NCBI RefSeq assembly: GCF_003337435.1
Contig: NZ_QPJS01000001.1
Location: forward strand, 574,513-638,512
DNA length: 64,000 bases
Reading direction: 5' to 3'
From: Schleiferia thermophila
GTDB lineage: Bacteria; Bacteroidota; Bacteroidia; Flavobacteriales; Schleiferiaceae
Position numbers and translations under genes: made by a program. Below the pieces are notes generated by a model that saw only the letters and a program-made list of their open reading frames with translations, was not told where the DNA came from and did no database searches. Of the stretch, positions 1 through 9,379 are shown in pieces; position 1 is the first letter of the stretch; each line of letters opens with the position of its first letter.

Positions 1-1088
1 AAAGTACCGACGACGAAGAAGCTGATGAAGATGCTGCCTTGCTCCCCAATCTGGCCAAAGGTGATACCTTACAGGCAGTTAAAATTGAGGCCATTCAAAG
101 GTTTACCAAGCATCCACCCAGATACACAGAGGCCTCATTGGTGAAAAAGCTCGAAGAACTCGGTATCGGACGACCCTCTACTTATGCGCCTACCATTGCA
201 ACCATCATTAAAAGAGGGTATGTGCACAAACCGATACTAGAGGGCAAGATCAGGGAGTATTCCATATTGACCTGGAATGACAATCAAATAGATAAAAAGA
301 CAGAAAAAGAGACCACAGGAGCAGAGAAAAACAAATTATTCCCCACGGATATCGGAATCCTGGTAACGGACTTTTTAGTAGAAAATTTCCAAAATATTTT
401 AGACTATCAGTTTACGGCTAATGTGGAAGAACAGTTTGATGAAATCGCTACCGGAAATCTCGACTGGGTACAAATGATCAGGCAGTTTTACAATCAATTT
501 CATCCGACCGTCGAGCAGGTGACTGAGAAATCCGAAAAAGTAACCGGTGAGCGACTGTTAGGTCAGGACCCGAAAACAGGTAAAAATGTATATGCCAAAA
601 TAGGGCGTTACGGGCCCATGGTTCAAATGGGTGAAAGTACTGACAAAGAGAAACCCCAATTTGCCAGTTTGCTGAAAAATCAATCCATTGAAACCATTAC
701 GCTCAAAGAAGCATTAAAACTCTTTGAATTACCTAGAAAAGTTGGTGAATATCAGGGAAAAGAAATCATAGCCTCAGTCGGTAAGTATGGACCGTATTTA
801 AAGTACGATTCGATGTTTATTTCTCTGAATACGGGAAAAGGTGACGATCCCATTTCAATCTCCATAGAAAGGGCCATTGAACTGATAGAAGAGAAAAAAA
901 CGTCAGCAAATTCTAACATCATCAAAGTATTGAAAAATGATGGTTCTGAAATCCAAATCCTCAAAGGCCGATATGGACCCTACATCAAAAAAGACAAAAA
1001 CAACTATAAAATTCCAAAAGGAACTGCACCTGAAGAACTGACATTGGAAAAAGTGCTTGAAATCATTAACTCGCAAAACCAAAAGTAA
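1..1088 (+). CDS. topA: DNA topoisomerase I, C-terminal part (5' end outside window)
   Basis: Type IA topoisomerase that relaxes negatively supercoiled DNA. The reading frame is already open at base 3, so the start and most of the catalytic core, including the active-site Tyr, lie outside the window. The visible part begins with an acidic linker. It then has the conserved type IA motif around YTEASLVKKLEELGIGRPS (about bases 120-180). Three C-terminal repeats of the GRYGP/GKYGP type follow (bases about 602, 779 and 967), as in the C-terminal DNA-binding repeats of bacterial TopA. The stop is followed after 13 nt by the arginase-fold gene, so the two are probably co-transcribed. Confidence 0.95.
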   Translation, partial: STDDEEADEDAALLPNLAKGDTLQAVKIEAIQRFTKHPPRYTEASLVKKLEELGIGRPSTYAPTIATIIKRGYVHKPILEGKIREYSILTWNDNQIDKKTEKETTGAEKNKLFPTDIGILVTDFLVENFQNILDYQFTANVEEQFDEIATGNLDWVQMIRQFYNQFHPTVEQVTEKSEKVTGERLLGQDPKTGKNVYAKIGRYGPMVQMGESTDKEKPQFASLLKNQSIETITLKEALKLFELPRKVGEYQGKEIIASVGKYGPYLKYDSMFISLNTGKGDDPISISIERAIELIEEKKTSANSNIIKVLKNDGSEIQILKGRYGPYIKKDKNNYKIPKGTAPEELTLEKVLEIINSQNQK

Positions 1089-1101
1089 CTGACCTTCATA
1101 T

Positions 1102-2283
1102 ATGGAACTTTCAGAACTTTTGTATCCGGTTTCAGAACACTTGCTCGACGACCTTAAAGATATATTGCCGCATAAATTGGGCAAATTAATAAGGTATCAC
1201 AGCGAATTCGAAGGATTGCCAAACCTGGAATCCTCAAAATTAGCTTTAATTGGAGTGGCGGAGGACCGTGGATCTATCGAAAACAAAGGTTCGGCTGCTG
1301 GAGTGGATAAGATTAGATCCAGATTTTACCGGCTCTATCCAGGCAACTGGCAGGCATCATGTATAGCAGATTTAGGCAATCTCAGGAAAGGTAACTCCTT
1401 GAAAGATACATATGCTGCCCTACAGATGGTATGTGAGTATCTTTTTAAAAATCAGATCATTCCCATCGTAATTGGCGGATCAAATGACCTTCTGTATCCG
1501 ATGTACCTGGGCTTTTCGAAATTGGAACAATACGTAGACATTACGTCGGCGGATGCTATGCTTGATATAGGAACTATTGAGGAGGCGGTCAATGATACCA
1601 ACTATCTGAGCCATCTGGTACTACAAAAACCCTACATCCTGAACAACTTCACCAATATTGGCTATCAGACCTACTTGGTAAGTCCGGAAGAGCTTCAATT
1701 GATGGATAAAATGTTTTTTGACCACTACAGACTAGGTGATTTAAAACCCATAAAAAAAGTAGAGCCATTGGTCAGAAGTGCAGACATACTTTCTTTTGAT
1801 ATGATCAGTATCAAGGCATCTGACAATCCAGGTCATTCTCGATCACAACCTAATGGTTTTACAGGAGAAGAAGCATGCGCCATAATGCGCTATGCCGGAT
1901 TAAGTGACAAATTAATGGCAGTTGGACTCTTTGGATACAACCCGGCTTTTGATCACCATTTGATTTCTGCTTCCCTGGCAGCAGAGATGATCTGGTATTT
2001 TGTAGAAGGTTTTTTCAATAGAAAAGGAGACTACCCACTGACATCAAAAAGAGATTTTCTTAAGTTTACTGTCATCATTGAAGAGGGCGATTATGAATTG
2101 GTATTTTATAAAAATCCAAAAACAAGTCGATGGTGGCTTGAAGTACCACAAATCATCAACGGAGATACCACAATGGAACGAAACATATTAATTCCTTGTA
2201 ATGAAGAGGATTATCAGAATGCAGTAAATCAGGAAATTCCCGTTCGCTGGTGGAAAGCATATCAAAAAACAATTGTAATCTAA
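1102..2283 (+). CDS. Arginase/formimidoylglutamase-fold protein with degenerate metal site
   Basis: 393 aa, ureohydrolase (arginase, agmatinase, formimidoylglutamase) fold. The family is recognised from GVAEDRGSIENKG near residue 51, VIGGSNDLLYP at 123-133, SADAMLDIG at 149-157, LSFDMISIKASDNPG at 230-244 and a C-terminal segment rich in aromatic and His residues. Active members use GGxH, DxHxD and SxDxD to bind two Mn ions. Here these read GGSND, DAMLD and SFDMI, so at least three ligands are replaced (His to Asn, His to Met, Asp to Ile). A regulatory or structural role is therefore as likely as catalysis. It lies 13 nt after topA and just upstream of the T9SS genes. The ATG at 1102 is the first in frame and is well placed. 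Confidence 0.8.
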   Translation: MELSELLYPVSEHLLDDLKDILPHKLGKLIRYHSEFEGLPNLESSKLALIGVAEDRGSIENKGSAAGVDKIRSRFYRLYPGNWQASCIADLGNLRKGNSLKDTYAALQMVCEYLFKNQIIPIVIGGSNDLLYPMYLGFSKLEQYVDITSADAMLDIGTIEEAVNDTNYLSHLVLQKPYILNNFTNIGYQTYLVSPEELQLMDKMFFDHYRLGDLKPIKKVEPLVRSADILSFDMISIKASDNPGHSRSQPNGFTGEEACAIMRYAGLSDKLMAVGLFGYNPAFDHHLISASLAAEMIWYFVEGFFNRKGDYPLTSKRDFLKFTVIIEEGDYELVFYKNPKTSRWWLEVPQIINGDTTMERNILIPCNEEDYQNAVNQEIPVRWWKAYQKTIVI

Positions 2284-2375
2284 TAACTCTGAGCAAAAAA
2301 CAATCAATTTTATTGACAATTTAAAAAATGTTATAAATTAGCCAAATCTTATAGCCTTCTGCATAAACAAACCGC

Positions 2376-3323
2376 ATGAAAAAAATCTATATACTGATTA
2401 TTGCGATTATACTTATTAAAACCTCCACAGCCCAGCAGGAAATTCAGTTTACCCAATTTATGTTTAATAAAACTTTTTACAACCCTGCCCATACCGGTAT
2501 AGCGCCATCCATCTGTGCTACATTATTTTACAGAAGTCAATGGGTTGGATTCGAAGGTGCCCCTGTAACCCTAAGTGGAGTAGTAGAATCACCTGTTAAG
2601 TTTTTACACGGTGGATTAGGATTAAGACTTTTTAGAGATGAAATCGGATTCTTTGATGATGTGAGTATAGGTCTTTCGTATTCCTATCACCTTCAACTCA
2701 ATGACGGTGTATTAGGAATAGGTATAAGGGCAGACCTCATCAATAAGTCCCTCGGTCAGGCAGATTGGATTACTCCCAGCGGAAATCTATGGGTATCCGA
2801 TGGTTCGATTGCTTCGCCGGCATCTACGGGTTTAAGTCCGGATATCGCATTAGGAGTTCATTATGAAGGGTCAAAATTCAACGCCGGTATTTCATCGGTT
2901 AGACTTTTAGAAGCAGAGACAGATCTACAAAACGGACAAGGTGGGATTGTGAAATTTCGTGGTCGGAGAACTATGATTGGGCATTTTGGATACAATCTCC
3001 CCATCAATGAGACAAATATCGTAATAGTACCAGGTGCCTTTATTAAATACGATTTTACAAAATTCCAAATGGACATCAATGCCATGGCCTATTTAAGCGA
3101 AAAATTCTGGGGAGGAATATCCTACAGATTTGTAGACGCGATAGCAATAATGGCGGGTGCTCAAGTATTTCCTTCTCTTGCTTTGGGATATTCGTATGAC
3201 CTTACTACCTCATCAATCCGAAGAGTGTCATCCGGTAGCCATGAAATATTTTTCAGATATTGTTTTAAAATCACTATTCCACCAAGAGAAATTGGCAGTT
3301 ATAGAAATGTTAGATTTTTGTAA
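2376..3323 (+). CDS. PorP/SprF family type IX secretion outer membrane protein
   Basis: 315 aa. An N-terminal signal peptide of about 20 residues ends in TSTAQQ, followed by the family hallmark EIQFTQFMFNKTFYNPAH (mature N terminus). The rest alternates short beta strands with glycine turns, as in the PorP/SprF outer membrane beta barrels. Family members partner with PorK/GldK-type lipoproteins or specific adhesins in T9SS and gliding. It stands 86 nt upstream of gldK and in the same direction, the usual place for the core-locus porP homologue. A 92-nt gap separates it from the arginase-fold gene; no clear Bacteroidota -33/-7 promoter was found there. Confidence 0.9.
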   Translation: MKKIYILIIAIILIKTSTAQQEIQFTQFMFNKTFYNPAHTGIAPSICATLFYRSQWVGFEGAPVTLSGVVESPVKFLHGGLGLRLFRDEIGFFDDVSIGLSYSYHLQLNDGVLGIGIRADLINKSLGQADWITPSGNLWVSDGSIASPASTGLSPDIALGVHYEGSKFNAGISSVRLLEAETDLQNGQGGIVKFRGRRTMIGHFGYNLPINETNIVIVPGAFIKYDFTKFQMDINAMAYLSEKFWGGISYRFVDAIAIMAGAQVFPSLALGYSYDLTTSSIRRVSSGSHEIFFRYCFKITIPPREIGSYRNVRFL

Positions 3324-3408
3324 TATAGCGCCCCGAAATAAAAATAAAAAATCATCGTTAACCGGGATGACTAAACATACCTATATCAGTAACCTAATTC
3401 ATTGCAAT

Positions 3409-4830
3409 ATGGTTAGAGCCACTTCATGGTTACTTCTGGCTGGTTTTGTGCTCAGTTCCTGCAGAAGCTCCGATCACGGAGAATTGGTGGGAGTAAAAGA
3501 CAGGCCAAGATGGTATCCTTCAGAGCCTTATGGCATGGTATTCATTCGCCAGGGATCCTTTAATATGGGAAATGCCGATCAAGATGTCCCTTATGCACAG
3601 ATCAGTCCTACAAAAACAGTATCTGTTCCGGCTTTTTGGATGGATCAAACTGAAATAACAAATAACGAATACAGACAATTTGTGGAATGGGTCAGGGACT
3701 CCATCCTTCGATATAGATTGGCTGAGAATGAAGATGTTCCGGGTTATGAATTCATCTCTCCGGAAACCTCAAGAAGGCCGACTTTTCTGGATGAATACAT
3801 GGAAAACAATTATCCAGATTCCATGAAACGTTCTCTCAACTGGGAACCACGACTTATTTGGGACCCGAGAAAATATCCCAGTGAGGAGTACACTCAGATC
3901 ATTGAATCAATGTACCTCCCTCCAGAAGAGCGGTTTATGGGGGAGCGTATCATTGATGCCAGACAGCTTAATTATGTATTTTTCTGGATCAACAAACAAA
4001 AGGCGGCACAGAAATCGAACCGAGTACTTTTCGACTTTTATGATGATGACAATGATGGAAAAAAATTTTCATACCGCGATTATATCAAGGAAACAAAAGA
4101 AGAATCCGATCGATCATCATTTTTCGAACAGTCAGTTATCAATGTTTATCCCGACACTTTATGCTGGATTCACGACTTCGCATACTCTTTTAATGAACAC
4201 ATGCACGATGATTATTTTTACCATCCCGCTTATGATGACTATCCTGTAGTTGGAATCACCTGGAAACAGGCACGTGCATTTTGCAATTGGAGGACAAAAT
4301 ACAGAAACGATTATCTTGTCTCCATCGGTGAACCAAAAGAGAAAGAGTTTCGCCTGCCTACAGAGGCTGAATGGGAATACGCAGCAAGAGGTGGTATAAA
4401 CAATATGACATATCCATGGGGAGGTCCCTATGCAATAAATTCTTCCGGGTGTTATTTGGCCAATTTCAAACCGATGAGAGGAAATTTAACGGCAGATGGA
4501 GGATTCTATCCGGTAAAAGTAACTGCGTATAACCCCAATGGATTCAATCTTTTCAACATGGCCGGAAATGTGGCAGAATGGACTTCCACAGCATTTGATG
4601 CTGCATCCTACTATTATGTTAGCGATATCAGTCCTGACTTTCAATACAACGCAAGCGATCGTGACGACGAAACTTTAAAGCGAAAAGTCATCAGAGGAGG
4701 CTCATGGAAAGATGTTGCATACTATCTCCAGGTAAGCACCAGAGATTTTGAATACCAGGATACAGCAAAGTCGTATGTAGGTTTTAGATGCGTACAGTCG
4801 TTTCTGGGCAGAGATCTGAAAGATTTTTAA
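3409..4830 (+). CDS. gldK: GldK/PorK type IX secretion lipoprotein
   Basis: The frame is open far upstream (from 3157, overlapping the previous gene), but the ATG at 3409 gives 473 aa with a proper lipoprotein signal, hydrophobic WLLLAGFVL then LSSC with Cys18. That is close to the usual GldK length. An ATG at 3367 is the alternative. The mature part is an FGE-sulfatase (formylglycine-generating-enzyme-like) domain: GMVFIRQGSFNMGN, FWMDQTEITNNEY, FRLPTEAEWEYAARGG, GNVAEW, VIRGGSWKD and a terminal GFRCV. In T9SS, GldK/PorK with GldN/PorN forms the large periplasmic ring attached to the outer membrane. The domain is not known to be catalytic here. Confidence 0.95.
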   Translation: MVRATSWLLLAGFVLSSCRSSDHGELVGVKDRPRWYPSEPYGMVFIRQGSFNMGNADQDVPYAQISPTKTVSVPAFWMDQTEITNNEYRQFVEWVRDSILRYRLAENEDVPGYEFISPETSRRPTFLDEYMENNYPDSMKRSLNWEPRLIWDPRKYPSEEYTQIIESMYLPPEERFMGERIIDARQLNYVFFWINKQKAAQKSNRVLFDFYDDDNDGKKFSYRDYIKETKEESDRSSFFEQSVINVYPDTLCWIHDFAYSFNEHMHDDYFYHPAYDDYPVVGITWKQARAFCNWRTKYRNDYLVSIGEPKEKEFRLPTEAEWEYAARGGINNMTYPWGGPYAINSSGCYLANFKPMRGNLTADGGFYPVKVTAYNPNGFNLFNMAGNVAEWTSTAFDAASYYYVSDISPDFQYNASDRDDETLKRKVIRGGSWKDVAYYLQVSTRDFEYQDTAKSYVGFRCVQSFLGRDLKDF

Positions 4831-4877
4831 ATAAAAATAATTCCTAACAATTGTTTAACCTAAAAACCCAATGAAAA

Positions 4878-5549
4878 ATGCCACTTATTGATGTAAACGG
4901 AAAAAAATTCAAAAACTTTTTAGCTAAACTGTACGGCTTTGGTGCATCCATTGTCATTTTAGGTGCAATGTTTAAAATCCTTCATTGGACAGGAGCTGAC
5001 TTGATGCTAATTATTGGTTTATCTACAGAGGCAGTGATCTTTTTCTTTTCAGCTTTTGAGAAACCTGCACCGGAATACGATTGGACCTTAGTATATCCTG
5101 AGTTGGCAGGTGTAGAAGATTTAGATTCAAAAAATAATGCTTTGGTACCTCAAGGCGGTACCAGTCTTACACAGGAGCTCGACAATATGTTGAAGGAAGC
5201 TAGCATTGATGAGGAGCTTATTAAAAGCCTTGGCGATGGTTTAAGAAAATTCGGCGATGCTGCTTTGAAACTCAATGAAACTATAGATGCTGCTGAAGGT
5301 ACTCAAAAATACACTGAGCAAATCACTCTTGCTGCAAAGCATATGGAGAGTCTGAATGCACTTTATGCTGTACAATTAGAGGGTACTGCCAGCCAGATGG
5401 AATTGCAAAATGCTTTAATTGAGAAGTTGGGCAGTAGCATTGAAAATACAGAGAAACTTTCTACTGAATTAAGCGAATTAGTGACCAATATGTCCGCCCT
5501 GAATAAAGTATATGGAGGTATGCTTTCGGCCATGGGCGTTAGCAAGTAA
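4878..5549 (+). CDS. gldL: GldL type IX secretion motor membrane protein
   Basis: 223 aa. Two transmembrane helices lie near the N terminus (about residues 17-37 and 42-60), containing GASIVILGAMFKILHW and MLIIGLSTEAVIFFFSAFE, including the membrane-buried Glu of the second helix. The helices are followed by a PEYDWTLVYPEL segment. The remainder is a long cytoplasmic helical/coiled-coil region. GldL with GldM forms the proton-driven inner-membrane motor that powers T9SS and gliding. It lies 47 nt after gldK and 31 nt before gldM in the conserved K-L-M-N order. Confidence 0.95.
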   Translation: MPLIDVNGKKFKNFLAKLYGFGASIVILGAMFKILHWTGADLMLIIGLSTEAVIFFFSAFEKPAPEYDWTLVYPELAGVEDLDSKNNALVPQGGTSLTQELDNMLKEASIDEELIKSLGDGLRKFGDAALKLNETIDAAEGTQKYTEQITLAAKHMESLNALYAVQLEGTASQMELQNALIEKLGSSIENTEKLSTELSELVTNMSALNKVYGGMLSAMGVSK

Positions 5550-5580
5550 ACATATAAACATTAAATCAGAATAATATAAA

Positions 5581-7110
5581 ATGGCTCAGGGAAAACTCAG
5601 TCCAAGACAACGAATGATCAACATGATGTATTTGGTGCTTACAGCTCTGCTGGCACTGAATATATCTAAAGATATCCTCGAAGCACTTACAAAACTTAAC
5701 GACGACCTGTCCTCCACAGTGATGACCGTGGAGAAAAAGCTCGCGTTTATCTATCAGGCTTTTGACCTGGCTGCCTCTGAAAATCCTGAGAAAGCCGGAG
5801 TTTGGCGTGATAAAGCGTACGAGGTAAAAAAACAAGCTGATGAACTCCATAATTACCTTGAGGGCATAAAAAATGACCTTATAGAAATTACTGGCGGGAT
5901 TGATGAAAAAACCAATAGACCTAAAGGACTCGACAACAGAGAAAAAGTAGCCAACTATCTTCTGGTTAGCGAAGGTGGGAAAGCGCGGGAAATCAGAGCC
6001 AGATTAGAACAATTCCGGAACAACATGAAACAGTATGTAGATGAAGAAGCCGCACTTATAAACATGCTGGAAGCTTTATTTAATACGGAGAAAAAGAAAG
6101 TAGGTGATGTGATGATTGAATGGGAAAATGCCACATTTGAACACTTCCCGCTTGCAGCTGTCATCCCCTTTATTACTGGTATTCAGGCCAATGTACGCAA
6201 TGCCGAAGCTGATATTATCTCTCATCTTCAAAGAAACATTGGTAAAACCGATTTAAAGTTTACCGATGTTTACGCTGTGGTAAAACCAAATGCACTGTTT
6301 TTGACACAGGGGGAGACCTATGAAGCAGAAATTTTCCTTGCTGCCTTTGACGCTACCCAAAAACCAGAAATCTACATCAATGGCCAACCTCTGGATCCTT
6401 CATTGATAAACAATGGAATAGCTAAGTATCGCGTCCCTGCTAGTTCAGTAGGTGAAAAATCTTACTCAGGAAAAATTGTCATCAAACAAAATGGTGAACT
6501 CAAAGAATATGAGATTCCCACACAAAAATATACAGTAGCTCCATCTTCAGTTGTCATCTCTCCTACAGCTATGAATGTCCTTTATAGAGGTGTAGACAAC
6601 CCACTGGAAGTTGGTGTCCCCGGCGTTGATCCATCGAAAGTTGAAGTAAGGGGGCCTGGGCTCACCAAAAAGCCCGACGGTACTTACATAGTAGATATTA
6701 CCAAAATGGAGGGTACAAAGGCCAAATACGAAGTATTCGTAAAATCCGATGATGGTACCCGTAAGGCTGGAGAGAAGGAATTCAGAATTAAAGGTTTGCC
6801 TCAAGCATCTGGTATGATCTACAACAGAAAAGGCGGTCTATTCTCAGCTAACGCTGTTAAAGCAGCTGAAATTCAGGCTGTATTTGAGGACTTTGTTTTT
6901 GATCTTTCTTTGAATGTTATCTCATTCGAGGTAGTTATACCCGGATTCCCGCCTCAACAAATCAGAGGAAACAGATTTGATGATGCTGCCCGAAAAAAAA
7001 TTGAGTCACTAAGACCAGGCTCCAGTATTACCATCAGAAATATCAGAGCTGTAGGTCCAAAGGATTTTCAGGTAACCAATATCAGTCCGATCTCCATAGA
7101 TATTCAATAA
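5581..7110 (+). CDS. gldM: GldM type IX secretion motor protein
   Basis: 509 aa. The N terminus is MAQGKLSPRQRMINMMYLV, then a single transmembrane helix (about residues 17-36) ending LLALNISKDILEA, the typical start of GldM/PorM. The long periplasmic part begins with an alpha-helical bundle (about 40-220). It continues into beta-rich Ig-like domains (about 225-509), with GGLFSANAVKAAEIQAVFEDF near 415. GldM spans the periplasm and couples the GldL motor to the GldK/GldN ring. The stop is one base before the gldN start, so the two are translationally close. Confidence 0.95.
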   Translation: MAQGKLSPRQRMINMMYLVLTALLALNISKDILEALTKLNDDLSSTVMTVEKKLAFIYQAFDLAASENPEKAGVWRDKAYEVKKQADELHNYLEGIKNDLIEITGGIDEKTNRPKGLDNREKVANYLLVSEGGKAREIRARLEQFRNNMKQYVDEEAALINMLEALFNTEKKKVGDVMIEWENATFEHFPLAAVIPFITGIQANVRNAEADIISHLQRNIGKTDLKFTDVYAVVKPNALFLTQGETYEAEIFLAAFDATQKPEIYINGQPLDPSLINNGIAKYRVPASSVGEKSYSGKIVIKQNGELKEYEIPTQKYTVAPSSVVISPTAMNVLYRGVDNPLEVGVPGVDPSKVEVRGPGLTKKPDGTYIVDITKMEGTKAKYEVFVKSDDGTRKAGEKEFRIKGLPQASGMIYNRKGGLFSANAVKAAEIQAVFEDFVFDLSLNVISFEVVIPGFPPQQIRGNRFDDAARKKIESLRPGSSITIRNIRAVGPKDFQVTNISPISIDIQ

Positions 7111-7111
7111 T

Positions 7112-7939
7112 ATGAAAAAGTGGTCGTTCTTCCCGGTAATGTACCTTTTCGCCTTATCGATGCAGGCTCAGGTACTCTCGCCTCAGGATGATGGTATTAT
7201 TCCTTCCCAAACCAGGTTTCACAACAACAATAAAGTGTTTGAGTATCCCTACCTACGTGAAGCTGATCTGATGTGGAGTACACGTCATTGGGAGCGAATT
7301 GACCTTAAAGAAAAAGCAAATTTCCATCTGTACTATCCTGAAACTCCGCTGCCTGACAGAAAGTCCCTCTTCAGTGTGCTGATCGATGGAATTCTCAAAG
7401 AAGCGACCATCGTCGATGTATTTGGAGATGATCGATTCGAAATACCTTACACATCTGATGAGGTTAGCAGATATGTACGTACTATTGATACAATTTTTAA
7501 TCCCGATGATCCATCCAAAATTGACCTGATTGATACCATAGAAATCAAAAGCAAGGATGTGATCGCATATTATATCAAATCAGATTGGTATTTCGACAAG
7601 CAGAGGGGTGAATTGAAAAACAGGATTATAGCTATTGCACCTGTAGTCAAGAACCCAAAGACCAAGGACATTTATCCACTGTTTTGGATTTGGTTTCCGG
7701 ATGCGCGATATGCTTTAGCAACAAACACAGCCTTCAATCGCGGTAACAATATGCAACGTCTTACTTTTGATCAGGTCTTCCATTTGAGGTTTTTCTCTTC
7801 TGTCATTTATAAAGAGGAAAACGTGTACGATCGATCAATAGCAGATTATAAACGAAAGTCAACACTTGAGCAATTACTTGAAGGTCAGCAAATCAGGGAA
7901 AAACTCAGAAATTTTGAAAACGACCTTTGGGAATTTTAA
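7112..7939 (+). CDS. gldN: GldN/PorN type IX secretion protein
   Basis: 275 aa. The signal peptide ends near SMQAQ. Mature motifs are READLMWSTRHWERIDLKEKAN, FHLYYPETPLP, KEDWYFDKQ-type KSDWYFDKQRGELKNRI and the FWIWFPDAR stretch followed by YALATN, characteristic of GldN/PorN. It is a periplasmic partner of the GldK lipoprotein in the T9SS ring. It is the last gene of the core operon and is followed by a strong terminator. Confidence 0.95.
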   Translation: MKKWSFFPVMYLFALSMQAQVLSPQDDGIIPSQTRFHNNNKVFEYPYLREADLMWSTRHWERIDLKEKANFHLYYPETPLPDRKSLFSVLIDGILKEATIVDVFGDDRFEIPYTSDEVSRYVRTIDTIFNPDDPSKIDLIDTIEIKSKDVIAYYIKSDWYFDKQRGELKNRIIAIAPVVKNPKTKDIYPLFWIWFPDARYALATNTAFNRGNNMQRLTFDQVFHLRFFSSVIYKEENVYDRSIADYKRKSTLEQLLEGQQIREKLRNFENDLWEF

Positions 7940-7962
7940 AAGTGTTAAGTGGATATAAATTT

Positions 7963-7989
7963 GCCGTGGTTCACCACGGCTTTTTTTTT
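7963..7989 (+). terminator. Rho-independent terminator after gldN
   Basis: Perfect 7-bp GC-rich stem GCCGTGG (7963-7969) with CCACGGC (7974-7980), a 4-nt TTCA loop, then nine T residues (7981-7989). It lies 23 nt after the gldN stop and closes the T9SS core operon. Confidence 0.93.
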
Positions 7990-8016
7990 GATAACAAAAA
8001 GGTAATATTCAATAAG

Positions 8017-8024
8017 TACATTTG
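8017..8024 (+). promoter_or_regulatory. Bacteroidota -7 box before the nuclease locus
   Basis: TACATTTG matches TAnnTTTG exactly, 29 nt before the ATG at 8054 and just after the gldN terminator. No good TTTG -33 box lies at the usual distance, so only the -7 element is supported. It would drive the exported-nuclease operon. Confidence 0.45.
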
Positions 8025-8053
8025 TCCAGAAACATAGGATCAAGCCACTATTT

Positions 8054-9379
8054 ATGAAGCATTTATACTTTTTAGTACTTTTTTCGCTGGTATTTCTAGG
8101 CCTTAATGCACAAACTTATGACACGCTGAGAATTATGACATATAATCTACTCTATTACAGAGTAAATTTCAGCAATTGCAACGCTACAAGCAATAATCCT
8201 GATAACAAAGACAACTATATAGCCACTATTTTCGACCATGTTCAGCCGGATATTTTAATCGTTCAGGAAATGGGGGTTAATCCCGGTGCTTTTGATGCTC
8301 CGATGGTTGCCTTTCATCAAAATATCTTTTTAAATAGGGGTCTTACACATTATAAAAGGGCGAATTTTACCAGAAGTAATAATTCCAACATCGTCAATGC
8401 CTGCTATTATAACTCCAACAAAGTAGAGCTTAAATCCCAATTCCTGCTTACTAATGGAAGCAACAACCAAAACATAGTAAGGGGAATAGACTTTTACACT
8501 TTTTATTACAAGAATCCAAACCTGGGTCAACCAGGAGTTGATACCCTGTTTTTTGTATGTATTGGAATGCACCTGAAAGCAGGAAGTACACAATCGGATA
8601 TTACCCAAAGAACATATGCTCTGGAAGCTGTAATGAATCACATCAACCAAAATATTGGTGAACAAAATGTCTTTATAATGGGCGATTTTAACATGAATTC
8701 ATCCAATGAACCCGGTTTCCAGGCGCTGATCAATCACCCCAATCAGTCAATACGGTTTTATGACCCAATCAATACCCTCGGAACCTGGTTTAATAATTCC
8801 ACTTTGGCGTTTACCCACACCCAATCCACCAGGCTCAATCAAACAAATAACAACTGCTTTGTAGGTGGAGGCCTGGATGACAGGTACGATATGATATTGA
8901 TCACCGATCCTGTAAGGAATGAATCCATGGGTATGCGATATGTAACAAGTTCGTATACAATCCCAGGTAATGATGGATTGAGGTTTAAAAACTTTATTAC
9001 ATCAACCAGTCCTGTGCCTAATCAAAGTGTCCCACCCTCAGTATTGACTGCGCTATACGAAAATTCTGATCACCTGCCGGTATACATTGATGTAGTAGTG
9101 CTGAAAAGCAATTTATCAGTCAGCGATTTTACACACAAAAAGTGGAAATGGAATGCAACTTACAACGAGGGTGTCATACGAATACATACACAAGGAGAAA
9201 TGCCAACTTCTTTTAATCTTCAAATTACAGATCTTACGGGTAAAATCATTTTAACAAAAAAAATAGAAGACGCCACATACACGGATATTGTGTTAAGCAG
9301 CCGTCTATCTAAAGGAATCTACATGGTCAGTATCAATGATGCAGGGTTTACCAGCAGCAGAAAGCTAATAGTTTACTGA
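8054..9379 (+). CDS. Secreted endonuclease/exonuclease/phosphatase-family protein with T9SS type A domain
   Basis: 441 aa. The signal peptide ends FLGLNAQ. The EEP fold (DNase I-like) motifs are in order: LRIMTYNLLYYR (about 26-37), ILIVQEMG with the catalytic Glu, MHLKAGS, VFIMGDFNMNS with Asp and Asn, YDMILITD and SDHLPV with the terminal Asp-His pair. The last 80 residues form a T9SS type A sorting domain (ITDLTGKII, LSKGIYMVSI, SRKLIVY). A secreted nuclease or phosphodiesterase is likely; the substrate is not shown by sequence. The stop overlaps the next start by one base (TGATG). The neighbours are T9SS-exported and TonB-type proteins. Confidence 0.88.
   Translation: MKHLYFLVLFSLVFLGLNAQTYDTLRIMTYNLLYYRVNFSNCNATSNNPDNKDNYIATIFDHVQPDILIVQEMGVNPGAFDAPMVAFHQNIFLNRGLTHYKRANFTRSNNSNIVNACYYNSNKVELKSQFLLTNGSNNQNIVRGIDFYTFYYKNPNLGQPGVDTLFFVCIGMHLKAGSTQSDITQRTYALEAVMNHINQNIGEQNVFIMGDFNMNSSNEPGFQALINHPNQSIRFYDPINTLGTWFNNSTLAFTHTQSTRLNQTNNNCFVGGGLDDRYDMILITDPVRNESMGMRYVTSSYTIPGNDGLRFKNFITSTSPVPNQSVPPSVLTALYENSDHLPVYIDVVVLKSNLSVSDFTHKKWKWNATYNEGVIRIHTQGEMPTSFNLQITDLTGKIILTKKIEDATYTDIVLSSRLSKGIYMVSINDAGFTSSRKLIVY

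Noticed and set aside
2284-2375. Sigma70-like promoter TTGACA with TATAAA before the porP/sprF-like gene
   Set aside because: The spacer is only 13 nt and the phylum uses a different consensus; I could not support it.
3881-4249. 122-codon plus-strand frame within gldK
   Set aside because: Out-of-frame shadow of the FGE-like domain with Met/Thr/His runs and no motif.
7963-7989. gldN terminator considered as a possible regulatory RNA
   Set aside because: Short simple stem with nine T residues is fully explained as a rho-independent terminator.
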